Source: Corylus avellana (lineage: Eukaryota; Streptophyta; Magnoliopsida; Fagales; Betulaceae). Taken from it: a stretch of 64,000 nucleotides of DNA. Below are positions 45,704 through 58,640 of this stretch, one piece after another (the stretch's first letter is position 1; the number at the start of each line of letters is the position of its first letter). The stretch lies in the NCBI RefSeq assembly GCF_901000735.1, contig NC_081543.1, positions 13,093,369 through 13,157,368 of the forward strand. Direction: 5' to 3'. The position numbers were made by a program, and so were the translations under genes. The notes beneath the pieces are model-generated. The model searched no databases, was not told where the DNA came from, and was given only the letters and a program-made list of their open reading frames with translations.

Positions 45704-48700
45704 AAAATAAAAAAAAAAAAAGGATAATAAATAAATGAGGAAAGCAGAGCATCAATCAGAGAAACAGTCTAAAACAGTGAACTGAACAAAAAAACATGTT
45801 ATATTTTTTGATAAGTAATTCAATCTCATTAAAAAAGAGCATAAAGACACAATCCTAGCACACAAAGTATACATGAGAAACCTCAAATCAGGAGGAACAG
45901 ATGAACACAACTTCAAAATATCTGCAAAGCTAGAATTAAGTAAGTTATGATGTGCGGATATCCAAGTATATAACGTGTTGAACATAATCCTTTGCAGCTC
46001 TATAAACGTCTCAACATCTTGCATTCCGCTCTCTCCAAATGCACCACATTAAACATAACGAAGCCAACCTCTATACTTCCATAATATTACCACACCCTAC
46101 CTGAACCAACACACCAACAAATTTCTCGCCCTTCTAGGCATAACCCAATCAACACCAAACAGATTAAAGATAGAGCTTCATAACTCTCTTGCTACTTCAC
46201 AATGAATGAGAAGGTGATTAATGGACTCCCCACTCTTCTTGCACATGTAACACCACTCCACTACTACAACATTCATGTTTCTCAAATTATCCAGCGTCAA
46301 AGTTTTCCCTAAAACTGCCGATCACACAAAAAAGGCCACCCTCAAAAGATCCTTAACTCTCCCGATACTCTTCCAAGGAAAAGGGGATCCATTAGGACTT
46401 GTTAACACTTGATAATACGACTTTACTTCAAACCTGCTTCTTTTGGAAGGACTCCAACATATTCAATTAACATCTTCTTGTCTTACTCTAAAAGAAGAGG
46501 AATGCTACACTTTCCAAAATTTCCTCCAAAATTTGCTCCTCAAATGATGTGTCACAATCCCGTGAAATGGTGACACATTTCCCAAAATAATAGATTACAT
46601 TGGATTGTGCCACATCATTTGGGAAGCAAATTTTGGAGAAAAACTTTGGGAAAGTGCAGCATTTCTCCTGAAAGAATGCAACATTTCAAAAAATGAGAAG
46701 ACCACATCCTTCTCCCAATTTTGTAGGAGTCTAGTAAAAGTAGAATTTCAATGAATATTCCCCTATCGAAATTACATATTATCCACCACCCACACATCCT
46801 TGCTACATGCAGTACTGAACAAGTTTGGATAAAATATCTTCAATGGTGTATCCCCACACCACACATCATGCAACAAATTGACCTTTGAACCATTACTTCA
46901 TATTTAACAAATTTTGAAATCATTTCTTACCCACTTCTTATAACTTTCTTAACTCCTACTCTAAATGTCTAAATTACCTCCTTAGAGCCCCTTAGGCTCT
47001 CATACTAAATCTCTATCACCAATCTTCATAAAGCATCTCTTCATAGCATACCGCTACAACCATTCTCCCATAAGAGCTCCAGCTCCATTAAACTGAACCA
47101 GATTTCTAACCCCCAAACCACCAAATTTCATTGGAGTACAAATTGTCGGACCAATTCACTAAATGAAATTTAAACTCATTCCCAATACCACCCCATAAAA
47201 AATATCCCTCAATTGTAGAGTCACAATTTTTTTTTTTTTTTTTTAATAAGTACCAAAAATCTATAAATAAAATAAAAGCATAAGGCGCTCCTAAGTACAC
47301 AGAAAGTATATACAAGGAAAACCAAAGCAAGCCCACAAAATTCCCCCAAATGAGAAACCTCAAACCCAAAGAAACCCTAGACCCGCACAATAGTCCTACC
47401 TAAACCCCGACTAGAGCCACTGCCTCTAGCATGAAAATTAATAGAGCATTCTAAATTTTTGAGCTCCCTCTTCCCTTTAGTTTTTGAAACAGAAACCCCA
47501 TCTTCAATATGATCTCAAAAGAATGACAATTGCAAGAGGCAACATGCTGTAGACCAAGGAGGGAACTACAACTGGCCTTAGACTAATAATAGCTGCTGAG
47601 CTTATAATAATTATAGCTGCCAAAAACAACCCTTTATCCAAAGATACTAAATAACAACACAAAAGTTTTATTCTATTGCTTCCTTATATCTACCATACAA
47701 AATAAAATTAGAAAATCACCTTAAAAATGGTTTGCAGATTTCCAAAATTCAAAACTTTTTGCCATGCCACCAATGAAAAACTAAAACATGCCAAAGAACC
47801 TCTCAAAGACTACAAACATGCAGTTTGCTTTTCTAAATAAAATGAAGTTTGTGATGTTGTACAGTTGCAACACCAATAAAGCAAATGAAAAACCTACTTC
47901 AATATATTCATCGTAAAAGATTCTTTAACACTATATTTTGTGTGAGATATGAGTAAAGTAGTGCAAGCAAAAGCAGGGAATATTAAAAACTTGATATGCC
48001 TTATTGCTGGACTGAGCTTTATTTAGTCTTACACTAAATCTTTCATCCTTCGAGTGATACATCCTATATAACCACCCAACTCAGCTACCAAGCAACTAGA
48101 CTCTCTCATTAGCATGTTGAACTGACACCGGAAAAAACAGACATTGGACACATGCCCCAACAATAACTGGAGATTTCTATAATATAAATTTTAGTTTAAG
48201 ACACAGCTTACAAGCATTAGACTGGTTCTGAATACATTAAATTACCGGTTTCTCCTAATTCAGTAATGGAGTAAAACTTGTGGGAAAAAGAAAATTCTAA
48301 GGATTTATAGGCAAATATAGTAAAATTGAGCCACAGTTAGGAACAGAAAAAATCAAATGTAATGTAATTTTGGTGGAACAGTCAGAAACATATAACACAG
48401 ATGTGTGTGTGTTTGTGCATGTATTTCCATGTGTGCGCTAAAGCATACTGCCATAGTCTTGCTATATCTGTTGAATAATTTCCATGTTGGAATAGTTTTT
48501 TGAGCCTAAACCTTGCCATTGTCTGAATCTTTGCATCATAAACCAGTATAAACTGGGCCTATAACCCCCTTTCTTATTTTATTTTTTTCCTGAGCAACCC
48601 ACCTTTTCCTTAGTTCTTAGAATTTTACACTTGGATTATATCAAGCAGCTGAGCATTGTGCATATTATAGGTCACATTAATCATAAACCAAAGTATAAGA

Positions 48701-51700
48701 TATAGCATGCCTATGTTGTAGGTCATAAAGTATACTCGCACCTTTGAGGAATTCAAGCCAGCTTTCTTCGAAAAACTGCTGTCCATTCCGAAGTCTGCAA
48801 AAAAACTGGTTGACTTTGGTGGAGCTACGTGGCTAATCATTTGTGGGCCACTAGAGCTATTCTCGGCTGATTGAACATTGTCTACATATTCAAAGCGCGA
48901 TGCAAAAGATGAGCCAGCTGCCGGAATGCTATTTGTGGAGGAAACAGGAATAACTGGTTCCTCAGGCTTCTGATCATAGAGATTTTCACTTGGCTACATT
49001 TGGAAAAGATTATTTCGTAAAGAGAAAGGCATTTTAATCAGTGTAGGATAATCAAGTGACAGACATTAAACCACAAAACATCTGCTGGTAAACAATTTGC
49101 TCACAAAGAGAAGGCAATAAATAATCAACCTTTGTAGTAAGCTTTCTAGCACCAAGGCCCCCACCAGTCTTCCCAGTTTTTTTTGCACCAAGAGGCTTCT
49201 TGACAGCAGTGGTCACAACTGTGTGAGGAACTTTAGGTGCAGCAGAGGTATCAGGCACTTGCCTTCCTACAGAGTTTTCTTTTGGAGCTTCACTTATCAT
49301 GACATCAGGAAGTTCGTGAGCTGCTTGTGCTGTCTGAGAAGAAACGGGTGATGACGGCAAACCTACCTCTTCTGCCATGCTTTTAGCAACTTCTTTTGAA
49401 AGTATTTGCCTATATAAATCAGCAGCTCTTGATGTATACTTAGCCTCAATTTTGCCTCCATCAGTCCATCCATGCTGCTTAAAGAAAACCTGTGCACGGT
49501 TGTTTCCCCCAAAGCTCATCATTTTCAGCTGCTCAGGAGTCCACGAGTCTAAGTTTGTAGACCTACATGATAGAACACATAATTTTATTATATGCAACAA
49601 AATAATAAATTTCTAAAGAAAAGGATGCCACATAAAAAAATAAAAAAGGTTGAATAAGAAAGATTATCCCCAAGTAATGAGCTTCACAACTCTGACATAC
49701 ATTCCATACCACTCATGGATTTGCAAGACCAAAACTGACCACTCTGAGCTAGAAATGGTCTGCAATTAGACATCGAAGATGTACTAGAACCACCAAGTAA
49801 TTGAAACCCTTGTTTTCTAGCTAGAGGAAGGCATTCCCAAGAGTACAGTTGGCATATCCTCTGAGTTGAAACATGAAGTGCACATAAATATTCTGTTTTT
49901 CATTACCTAGGAATACGAACCATAATCGAACCCAATTTGCAACATAGAGGCAAAATATGTTGGCTAGTCAATTTCAATCAGAAAGGCTTTCTCCTTGTAA
50001 AACAAAAGCAAGCTATTTACAGAAGTGGAAATTTGGAAAGATAACATAAAATGCAACCAATGGCCAGATGCATTAAGCACATTAAGGAAGCATATAAAAC
50101 AGCACCAGAAATTGTAAATATAATTACCTACCTTTACTATGAATAAAGAGCTCGCTCTTGTTCTACATAGGCTGTGAGATTCTCATATGAAGGGTTTGAA
50201 GGGAAACTCATGGCTTCGTTAATTGCCATTGAAGCGAGTCATTACCAAGAGGATTGGGCTTCCAATTTCAAACCAGCCAACAGAGGGAAAAGATAACTAA
50301 AAAGATTGTCAAGCTCCATCAATTATGATTCTAAAGGAGACAGCTCTAGCAGAAGCAAAGTTTTAATGGGAAGGGTCTCGGTTCTTTATGAAGCCTAAAT
50401 TGTTGTCTTGGAATGTAAAAGCATTAGATGAAGGGAAAAAACACCTTAGAGAAAGTTGTAAAGAGAATGGAAGTCAGACGTTATTTGTCTTTAGGAAACT
50501 AAACCTTAGCATATGTCTTGTAGCATTGTGCATAGCTTGTGGGGTTATCATCATGAGGATTGGTGTTATGGTGGTATTTTGCTCATGTGGGATAGGAGGG
50601 TGGTAGAAAAAATCAGAGAGTACACTGGGGAAGTTCACTATTGCCTGTTCGTTTAGGAATGCTGAAGATCATTTTACATGGGTTTTTGTGGGTGTTTATG
50701 GCACTAATTCCGATTGTGATAGATGGTTCTTATGGGAAGAACTCGGTTGGTTTGCTGGGGACTGGATGGATTTCAATATCAATCACTTTCCTAGTGAGAG
50801 ATCAGGTGAGGCCTGCCCTGTCCACCTATGGTGGAGTTCTCAAACTTCATTTTTTATCCAGGACTCAAGGATATTCCTCTTGAAGGAGATTCATTTATGC
50901 GGTCATCTCTTAGTCAAGAATTGATAAATTTCTTGTTTCTCCTGATAGGGAAGCCTAGTTTCTTAAGTTTTCCCAGAAGAGGTTGCCTAGACTATGCTCG
51001 GATCATTTCCCTATCCTTTTTTTTGTTGTCGAGGCTTTCACAGAGGTAGAAGGCATTTTAAGTTCAAAAATATGTGGTTAAATCAGAGGGGTTTGTGGAT
51101 AAGGTGAAACAGTGGTGGACTTCTTATTACTTTCAGGATTCTCCGAGTTTCATTTTGGCTTTGCAAACTTAAGGCATTGAAAGTTGACTTAAAGAGCGAG
51201 AAATCAGGTGTTTGGCAATGTAGATAGAAAGAAAGAGCTTCCTTTGGATGATTTATAGACTCTTGAGGGATTGGAAGAAGATAGAGCTTTAAGTGAAGAG
51301 GAGAAAGTGAGGAAGGATATAGCTATTAATGATTTGGAGAGGACTACTATATTGCTCGAGGTGAGCTGAAGGCAAAAATTGAGAGCGTTGTAGTTAAGAG
51401 AGGGTGATAATTGCACAAAGTCCTTCCATTGAGTGGCCAACTCAAATAGAAGGAACACCATTGAATCTTTGTTGGTTCATAGTACAATCTCTTCAGATCA
51501 TACTCGAATCAAAAAACACACTGTGCAGTTCTATGATAGTCAATTTAAGTAATAGTTCAGTTGGCAGCCTAGTTTGAATGGCCTCGCTTTTGATTCCATT
51601 AATGAGGATGAGGCCATCTAGTTGGAGAGAGCTTTCGAGGAAGATGAGGTCTTTGAGATGGCTAAAGCCTTAAATAGTGGCAAGTCCTTGGGGCCCTGAC

Positions 51701-54477
51701 AATTTTACTATGGCATTCTTCCATGCTTATTGGGATGTTCTTAAAGAATTTTCACGCCAGTGGCAAGTTTGAAAAAAGTATTAATGCTGCTTTCATTAAT
51801 CTTATTCCGAAGCAACTTGTGATTGTTGACATTACTGACTTTAGACCTATTAGTTTAGTGGGTGGAGTTTACAAAATTGTTGCCATATGTTTTAGCCAGT
51901 AAGTTGAAAATTGTAGTAGAGAAAATTAACTCCAAGCCTCAGAAATATTCCCTGTAAACAAAACAACAGTGACTACCCTTTCCAGTCTTTGAGCCTGAGT
52001 CAAGGGACTTGATTGAGACATTTGATCTGAATGCTTTCATCAAGGGTAGGCAGATTCTAGACTCCATTCTCATAGCCAACAAATGCCTTAATAGCAGGAT
52101 CAATCTGGTGAGCCAGATGTACTTTGTAAGTTCGATTGAAAAGGCTTATGATTATATCAATTGGAATTTTTTGTTGTATATGCTATAAGAAGGTGCAGTT
52201 TTAGGGGGAAATGGCATAATTGGATAGTGCATTGTATTTCTATGATTAACTTTTCTGTTTTGGTGAATGGCACTCCAACTAATTTTTTTGGTAGTTCTCG
52301 TGGCTTGAGATAAGGAGACCCTTTGTCTCCCTTGCAGTTTGTTATCGCCGTGGAGTCTTTCTGTAAAATGATTTCTGCTATAGTGAATGAGGGTCTTTTA
52401 TTAGGCTTATATGTGGGGTCTAGGAATCTTGGTGCGCCCAACATCTCCCACATTTTATTTGTGGGACAACACCTTGATTTTCTGAGGGGAAAACCCATAT
52501 ATCACATTCATTAGTTGCAATGCTTATTGTTATGCTTCGAATTTGTCTTTGGTTTAAGAATAACCTAGCCAAATCAGAATGGGTCCCCATTGGTAATGTC
52601 TATAATGTTCATGGCCTAGCTAGTATTCTGGGTTGCAGTGCCTCTCTTTGCCTATGAAGTACCTAAGTCTTCCACTATGTGCTTCATTTAAGGCCAAATC
52701 TATTTAGGATAGTATTATTAAGAAGAAAGAGTGTCGTTTGGCTGGATGGAAAAGAATGTCTTATTTGTAAAAGGGTGGGAAGGTTAGCTTGATTAAAAGC
52801 ACTTTATCTAATATGCCTACTTGCATTGTGTCTCTTTTTGCAGGGTGGCATTGGTGAGAGTTCAAATTTCACAACTGGTCCAAGATCTGTTCTCTGATTT
52901 CTGAGAGGGGTTGGGGTCAGAAACTTTCTTTTCAATTGTGCCCTCTTGGGAGAGTGGTGATGCCCTATGTGAGGCATAATAGAGGTTGGTAATGGATTTG
53001 AAATATGACAACTCATGGGGCGGGTGGTGTTTAATGACATTTATGGGTCATACGGGGTGGTCTTCAAAAAAATATCAAAAGGAGCCAGGGGAGTTTTCTA
53101 GTCATACTAGGTCCGAAGTGGGTGATGGTTCCAATATTAGATGTTGACATGACATGTGGTCTGAGGGTCAGACCCTTCAAGTAGCTTTTCTTGATTTATT
53201 CAATATTGCTCAATTTAAGAATGCTTCAGTGACGGTCATTTGGAATTTTCAAGTGCTCACACTAATTGAACGCTAGTTTTGTTAAGAGCGACACACGATT
53301 GGGAGGTGAATTTCTTCACCTTATTTTTTTAATTTGCTGTACTCTTTTAGATTGAGATGGGAGGGTGAAGGTAAGCTTTGTAGGGGCCCCTTCCAAGAGA
53401 GGGTTAAATGATGTTAGTTAGATCATTCTACAATGTCTTGATCTCCCGTGAAAATAATCCTTTGCTTGGTCGGCTGCATTAAGAAAGATTCTCACGATGC
53501 CAGATTGCTTATGCCGTATGGAGTTCTATCTTTGACCTCTATGGGTTAAAATAGGCAGCAGGTAGTGGATCTCTTTGCATGTTGGAGAGAACAGCATGGT
53601 TCTTCTCAAAAAGCCGTAGTGTGGAAGACGATCCCATCATGCTTGATGTGTTGTATTTGGAGAGAAATTCATAGCAATGATTGCAAGAGAATGGTGATAA
53701 AAATAAAGACCTTTTTTTCTCAAAACCACATACCATTGGATAGCCTCCTATGATTGGCTTCATGTTACTAGTTTTCATGAGTTTCTTGATCTTTTCTCTT
53801 TTGCTGATTAGGTGTATCTTGACTGTACTTGGGCTTCGTCTTTCTGCCTTTAATTAAATTTCGATTATTTATTAACAAAAAATCAGATTTAACACTTTTT
53901 ATATAAGTTTAGCATTGTATGGAAGAATACTTAGATAACAGAAAAAAGACAAAAAAAAAAACAAAAAAAGTAGCACCAATAACTTCTTAAACATAGTTAC
54001 CCACGATTACACATATAACAGACAAAAGGGTATGCTAATTCACAGCTGAATCAAATTAAAATGCCCACCCAAAACCCAAATCAGCTCCTTTGAACACCAA
54101 AAACAGGACAATCCTCAGAGAATAGAAAGAAAAAAGACACCCAGTTGAGATCCATACCTCACGAAGCTGATGTGAACGCCGAGGCTGCGATGCACGGCCG
54201 AGCAGTCTATGCAGAGGAAGATCCCGTAAGTCACCGACGCCCAAGTAGGGTTCTTTGCATTACAATCGAAACACATCTGAATTCACGAACACAAAACCCA
54301 AACAAGAACTCAAAACCCGAAATCCCATTTCATGCATCCCAGATCTGATTCGGATCCAACCAAAAGAAACCCCCCCAAAAAAAAAAAAACACAAACACAA
54401 ACACAAACCTTGTTTTCTGACTTTGCTTTCAGTTTTCTGAACAAAGCGTTCTTGTCTGAGAACGCATCTGACGCCAT
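44614..54477 (-). CDS. ADP-ribosylation factor GTPase-activating protein, AGD8/9/10-like
   Basis: Seven exons: 54477-54409, 54276-54158, 49562-49130, 48993-48742, 45637-45512, 45041-44943, 44721-44614, all with GT/AG borders, joining to 401 codons. Exons 1-3 form the ArfGAP domain: zinc finger C25-x2-C28-x16-C45-x2-C48 and the catalytic arginine finger R53 (CSAVHR). Later exons contain FFADFGMD, an [10 protein letters not shown] block, SSADLFGD and the C-terminal [20 protein letters not shown], the conserved ArfGAP2/3 motif region. Plant AGD8-10 stimulate GTP hydrolysis on Arf in Golgi-derived COPI traffic. Length agrees with Arabidopsis members (about 400). A CT-rich leader precedes the ATG. 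Introns 2 and 4 (4.6 and 3.1 kb) are swollen by LINE remnants. Confidence 0.93.
45664..45698. repeat. (TA)n microsatellite in AGD intron 4
   Basis: TA run directly followed by an A-rich tract, just upstream (gene sense) of the acceptor at 45638. Confidence 0.9.
45800..47227 (-). mobile_element. LINE 3' remnant in AGD intron 4
   Basis: On the minus strand the decayed frames read FGGLGVRNL, then GALMGEWL, and further on [22 protein letters not shown], then [18 protein letters not shown]: the C-terminal reverse-transcriptase tail and zinc-binding (zf-RVT) domain of plant L1-type LINEs. The 3' end at about 45800-45840 (complement TTTTTTAATGAGATTGAATT) precedes the tail. Same strand as the AGD gene. 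Several stops and a MITE insertion show it is dead. Confidence 0.75.
46498..46669. mobile_element. MITE nested in the LINE remnant
   Basis: Left end AGGAATGCTACACTTTCCAA with CCTCCAAAATTTGCTCC and CAAATGATGTG; the right half is its complement (CACATCATTTGG, CAAATTTTGGAG, GTGCAGCATTTCTCCT). Inverted repeats of about 65 bases each flank a 40-base centre. Confidence 0.8.
47228..47560 (-). mobile_element. Second LINE 3' end nested in AGD intron 4
   Basis: A T run (47228-47243; a poly-A tail on the minus strand) is followed by AATAAGTACCAAAAATC and GTACACAGAAAGTATATACAAGG, the typical 3' tail of plant L1 elements, oriented minus. It abuts the other LINE, consistent with a nested insertion. The 5' limit is uncertain. 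Confidence 0.5.
50160..53884 (+). mobile_element. Decayed LINE (L1-type), antisense in AGD intron 2
   Basis: At 50388 the frame [16 protein letters not shown] is the start of the APE-type endonuclease of ORF2 (SWNVxxL). Further pieces in shifting frames: [19 protein letters not shown] and [18 protein letters not shown] (endonuclease), [18 protein letters not shown] and [13 protein letters not shown] (reverse transcriptase). The catalytic FADD triad region reads FVGQ, so the enzyme is dead as well as frame-shifted. It ends in a short A run near 53880. It lies opposite to the host gene, between exons 2 and 3. Confidence 0.8.
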
Positions 54478-54482
54478 GGCAG

Positions 54483-54515
54483 AGAGACTCAGAGAGAGAG
54501 AGAGAGAGAGTCAGG
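54483..54515 (-). promoter_or_regulatory. CT-rich leader of the AGD gene
   Basis: Minus-strand CTCTCTCT tract directly upstream of the ATG at 54477, common in plant 5' untranslated regions. No clear TATA box was found further up to 54800. Confidence 0.5.
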
Positions 54516-54519
54516 AAGT

Positions 54520-56196
54520 GCACGAAATCACGAATCGAACACCTCCTCAGAGGAGAGGAGGAGAGAAATATATGTGAAACCGCAAAATTGTTTTTTTGTT
54601 TATTTTGTGGTTTCTCGTGTTTTAAATCTGAAATGCTTTTATTGGTTTGTGGGAGTATTTTAAAACAAAGTGACGGAAATGTCCTTAGGGTTTTATAAAA
54701 ATTCCCGAGTTGCGTTTCGGACGTTTCCATTTCGGAGTCGGTGATTCGTTGCTGTCTTCGAAAGTTTGAATGACGTAAATGTCCTCGTTTGGTCTACAGG
54801 TGAGACGGTGGCGGTTATTACCGAACGTTAACAGCTTGCTGTCGGAGTCGGAGATGGTGGATCTCAACCAACCCAGCACCCTTCACTTCTTCCAATTTAA
54901 TTTTCAAAGAAAAAATAAGTTCTTTAAAATATGTTGGTTAACGTATTTTGAAGGAATGGTTAATGCGTTTTGAAGGATATTTTATATTTTTAATTTAAAA
55001 AATTTGTTTAAGGTGAAAATAGATTTTAATGTTTGATGTTTTTGGTTGTTTATTAATGTTTTTTAATAAAATTTTAAAAAAAAATTGTAATAAAGGAAGC
55101 TTTATTTTTTTTCAATTATTATTGATCCATATGTGTCACATTGATTCAAATTTATCTTATATGGCTCATTAATTAATTAATTCATGAACCATATCAGGAA
55201 TTTTTTTTTAATTATATTTACTAATAATCAATTGAGCGTGTCAAATATGTGGGGTTTTAATTATACAGCTTTCTTATTTCTTTTTTAAAAAAAATGCCTA
55301 TTTAATTTATGTTTCTTCAACCTTAATCTTCGTTTTTTATTTTCCACATTAAAGTTCGGTTTATGAATAAGAAAAAATATATATATTAATTGAGCATATT
55401 TTTAGTACATTTTTTTTTTTTTTTGTATGAGAATACAATAAAAGAATAATACTTGACAACCATTTTTTTTTTTTTTGGATAAAAAAAAGTCTTTTCAAGC
55501 ATTATTCACGATACAAATATATAGATAAATGTTATTCTGTAAACTGTTATACAACTATAGTACTATTGGAATTGTGATATAATTATAATTCTTTGGTCTT
55601 GCATGAGTAGTGTTGAAGTTCAATACAAAGCTGGTTGGTGAGATACTTAGATAGTTTAAGAGTACTATTTGGATTAGTAATTCTCTTTGTAACTAATTAG
55701 CATTGCTTCTCTATTTGAAAGGGGATTATTAATGAAAATAATATAATTTACTGTGTTTATGAAAATTTCTATGACAGTAAAAATTAGTGATTCATTTTTG
55801 TTTTTTACAAATCCTTGTTGATTTAGAAATTGATTTTCGCTTTATATAATTAGCTCATTTGTATAGTAGTAGTATAAAGCAAAAAGAAATGAACCCGACA
55901 ATATCTGGTTATTTATATCACAAAAGCATAATTGTCATTTTACATATTTTTTGACAATACTGCCCTTATAATATAAAGGACATGATACTCTTCCGTTTCA
56001 AATGACTAGAGGGATTCTAATATTAGTATAATAGTCTACTAAATAATGTTATTCATTAATAAAAAACAAAAGCCATAAAAGGAAGTATATAAAATAACCA
56101 TGCAGTTATAGTCACGAAGGCCATTATGGTAAACACATCAAAAAGGAGTTACGAATTTGTACTATTCCTTAAAGCAAAGGGGATTCACAATCCAAG

Positions 56197-56230
<34 letters not shown>

Positions 56231-56729
56231 TTTTTAATTTTAAAAATATTTTGATATAATATAAAAATAATAAATATTTTCTTAGTGGTGTCTATATTTG
56301 AAAAATATTTTTGTTTATACAACCTATGATATGCAGATTGAAGCAAGCAGCAAGGGATTAGCTTAATAGAACAGCTGCAACGGGGTTTTAAATAATTTTT
56401 TCAGTTTTGAAGAAGAAAAAAAAAATATGTTTTTGATTTTGAAAACAAAAACAAAATTAGTTTATAAAACTGATCATTTAAAGGATGCATTTTTTTTTTC
56501 TTCTCTCTCTCTCTCTTAAGCTTGTAATTCGAGGATTTCCCTTTAGATTAACATTTTAAATACTCAATTCTGAAGTTGAATTGCTCACAACTCCATCCCT
56601 TAAGACGGGGTTGAAGAGAATTAAGAATAAAAGTGTTCACAATATTAATGTGATAGATTTAATTAATCTTTAAATTAGTTTGTATTAAAATAAAAATTGA
56701 TTGAACGTCAACATTATGCAATAAAAATT
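54520..56729. other. Intergenic, no gene recognised
   Basis: Upstream region of the AGD gene to about 54870, then AT-rich DNA with many short homopolymers and a TA microsatellite at 56198-56228. I see no coding region. Confidence 0.4.
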
Positions 56730-56859
56730 TAATATATAGTTTTCAAGGAGTAGCTCAATCAGCTGGAGACCACGCCTCATGAAGCGGGGGTTACTAGTTC
56801 GAATCTCCCCTCCCCTCTTTTGTATAGACATGTTAAAAAAAAAATAATAATAATATATA
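56730..56859 (+). mobile_element. tRNA-derived SINE, member 1
   Basis: An RNA polymerase III A box (TAGCTCAATCAGCTGG, 56751) and B box (GGTTACTAGTTCGAATC, 56789) with tRNA spacing, then CTCCCCTCCCCTC, GACATGTT and an A tail. It is flanked by TAATATATA at 56730 and 56851, a possible target duplication. The head cannot be a working tRNA: there is no acceptor stem pairing or CCA-ready 3' end. Confidence 0.75.
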
Positions 56860-57667
56860 ACATCGTCAAGAGTTAATGGTCAATGTAATATTAATGTAAA
56901 TATTATTTTTGTGTTTGGATTATTTATTAATATTTTTTATTTTGAGAGAAAAAAACAAAAAAACAAAAGACGTAAACAAAAATTTTAAGAAACGGAAGTT
57001 CCCTTAGGATTTTTGTTCTTTCTTTCTTTCTTTGTTATGTCGGTAGACAGCTAGTACATGAGTCTTGAGATTATGCTTGGGCTTGAGCTCGGGCTTGGGA
57101 TTGGTATTGGGCTTGAGTGTGGCCCTCTTTACTTGTTTCTACATGTCAGCTTGGGCTGGAGTCGCTGAGATTTGTGTTGCAACATTCCTAGTCTTAATTT
57201 GGGTCTCATCAAATAGTCTGATTACATCAATTGCCAAGATAAGTTATTAGGTTTTGAGATTTCAATATTAGATCTCTACTATTTACACCAAGATAGAGGG
57301 TGCTACTTTACCTCCAAATGAGTTCTTCTTAGGTTTAGTTTCAATTGGAACTAAATTCGTTGAGATTGAAACACGTATTATTTTTGTCTTGTTATGAGAC
57401 ACATGTCTCAATTTCAACGAGTCAAGTTCCAACTATAATTAAATCCAAGCCAAACTCTGTTACCAAATCATCTTCTTAAACATATATAATTGGTATTCGA
57501 ATTACGAATAATGCTATAAGTCTTTCTTGTGCTCCTTTAAGAATCATGTGGCTCTTAAAGTCACTATTAGGCTTTTAATTGATTATTATTGGATTTTGAT
57601 CAAATTGTAATTTTAAAAGTCACCCCATTTTTGGAGTGACACAAGAGGAAATTCTAAAATTACTCAA
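56860..57667. other. Intergenic, possible MITE relic
   Basis: 57060-57130 is a low-complexity GGGCTTG/GGGATTGG run. 57505-57655 has CTTGTGCTCCTTTAAG against GGAGTGACACAAG, a loose inverted-repeat element related to the one that follows. No gene. Confidence 0.35.
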
Positions 57668-57813
57668 ATGTTAACATCATATTCCCTTTGCATCCTCTCA
57701 AAACTGATATGACTTTTAAAATTACTGTCGGATCAAAATTCAATAATAATTTATCACAAATACTGTGATAATTTTAAAAGGCACATCAATTTTGAGATGA
57801 CGTATAACAATAC
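57668..57813. mobile_element. MITE, relative of the element at 41345
   Basis: CTCAAAACTGATATGACTTTTAAAATTACTGT on the left half (in pieces) pairs with ATAATTTTAAAAGGCACATC and AATTTTGAGATGACG on the right. Ends near TGTTAACATCAT and GTATAACAATAC. Confidence 0.6.
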
Positions 57814-58437
57814 ATTTTTCTTAAATATGTAAATATTTAAGCTCCTGAAAAGTTTTATAACAAAACACGCCAACATGGTCATGGATATTCTTTTCATCTT
57901 CTTTCTCCTTTCTTCTCTGGTGTTCCTTTACCCACCACATAGGCAGAATCATAGATCCCTCTCTTTTTTCTTTTTCTTTTTCACTTTTTTCTCTCCATTA
58001 GAAATATGTTCAACCATATTAAAATCTTCTCAAATAAAATTGAAGTGAATAATATTGAAGATGACTAGATTCAGAGAGACGTACCAAAAAGAGAAAGGAG
58101 AAAGCAAAAAACCAAAGCAAAAAAATGTGTTGGCTTAATTTACATGAAATAGTAGAAAAGCCTACGTAGATTCATATTTTAATAGACAGCTTTTCCTTAA
58201 ACATCACGAAAACAATTTTGGGTCCCCCCATTATAGCATGAGTGCTTCCAAGATTTGCTGCTGATAATGATACATGTCCTTCATGTCCATACAGACTAAC
58301 AAAGCTTTCATTAAGCAGGTTTTCCCTGTGAGAAAAATTATTTTCCAAACAGTGACTTGAACAAGGATCAAAGTCCCCAAAAATCTAATCCTTGTAGTAT
58401 TAGTAATTGAAGGTGCTGCTAATCACTCTTTTCAATG

Positions 58438-58640
58438 TTTTTTTTTTTTTTTTCAAAATCCATTCCCGCATTCCATTTATTAATGAGAAGAAACTTGTAC
58501 ACAACATTCAACGATTACAATATCATGAACATACTGAGGAGCATTCTTTATGCGGACCACCGACAAATAGTGCAATCTTTGCTAGCATGCATGTGAGTAG
58601 CACCATTTGCCTCTTATCTGTTGTATGACACCTTCTCACA
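58438..58640 (-). mobile_element. Retroposed 3' end with poly-A (minus)
   Basis: A T run at 58438-58453 is followed by AAAATCCATTCCCGCATTCC and ATTTATTAATGAG, which on the minus strand reads as a transcript-like 3' end with poly-A. The source is not recognised; it may be a LINE tail or a processed gene copy. Confidence 0.35.

Noticed and set aside
46300..46450. Independent gene with a zinc-finger-like CYMC motif on the minus strand
   Set aside because: The surrounding residues are those of the LINE zf-RVT domain.
56751..56805. A tRNA gene
   Set aside because: A and B boxes are present but the acceptor arm does not pair and an A tail follows; read as a SINE head. Same for 63901-63950.
57065..57250. 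Short hydrophobic plus-strand frame
   Set aside because: Comes from a low-complexity GGGCTTG run, no homology and no neighbours.
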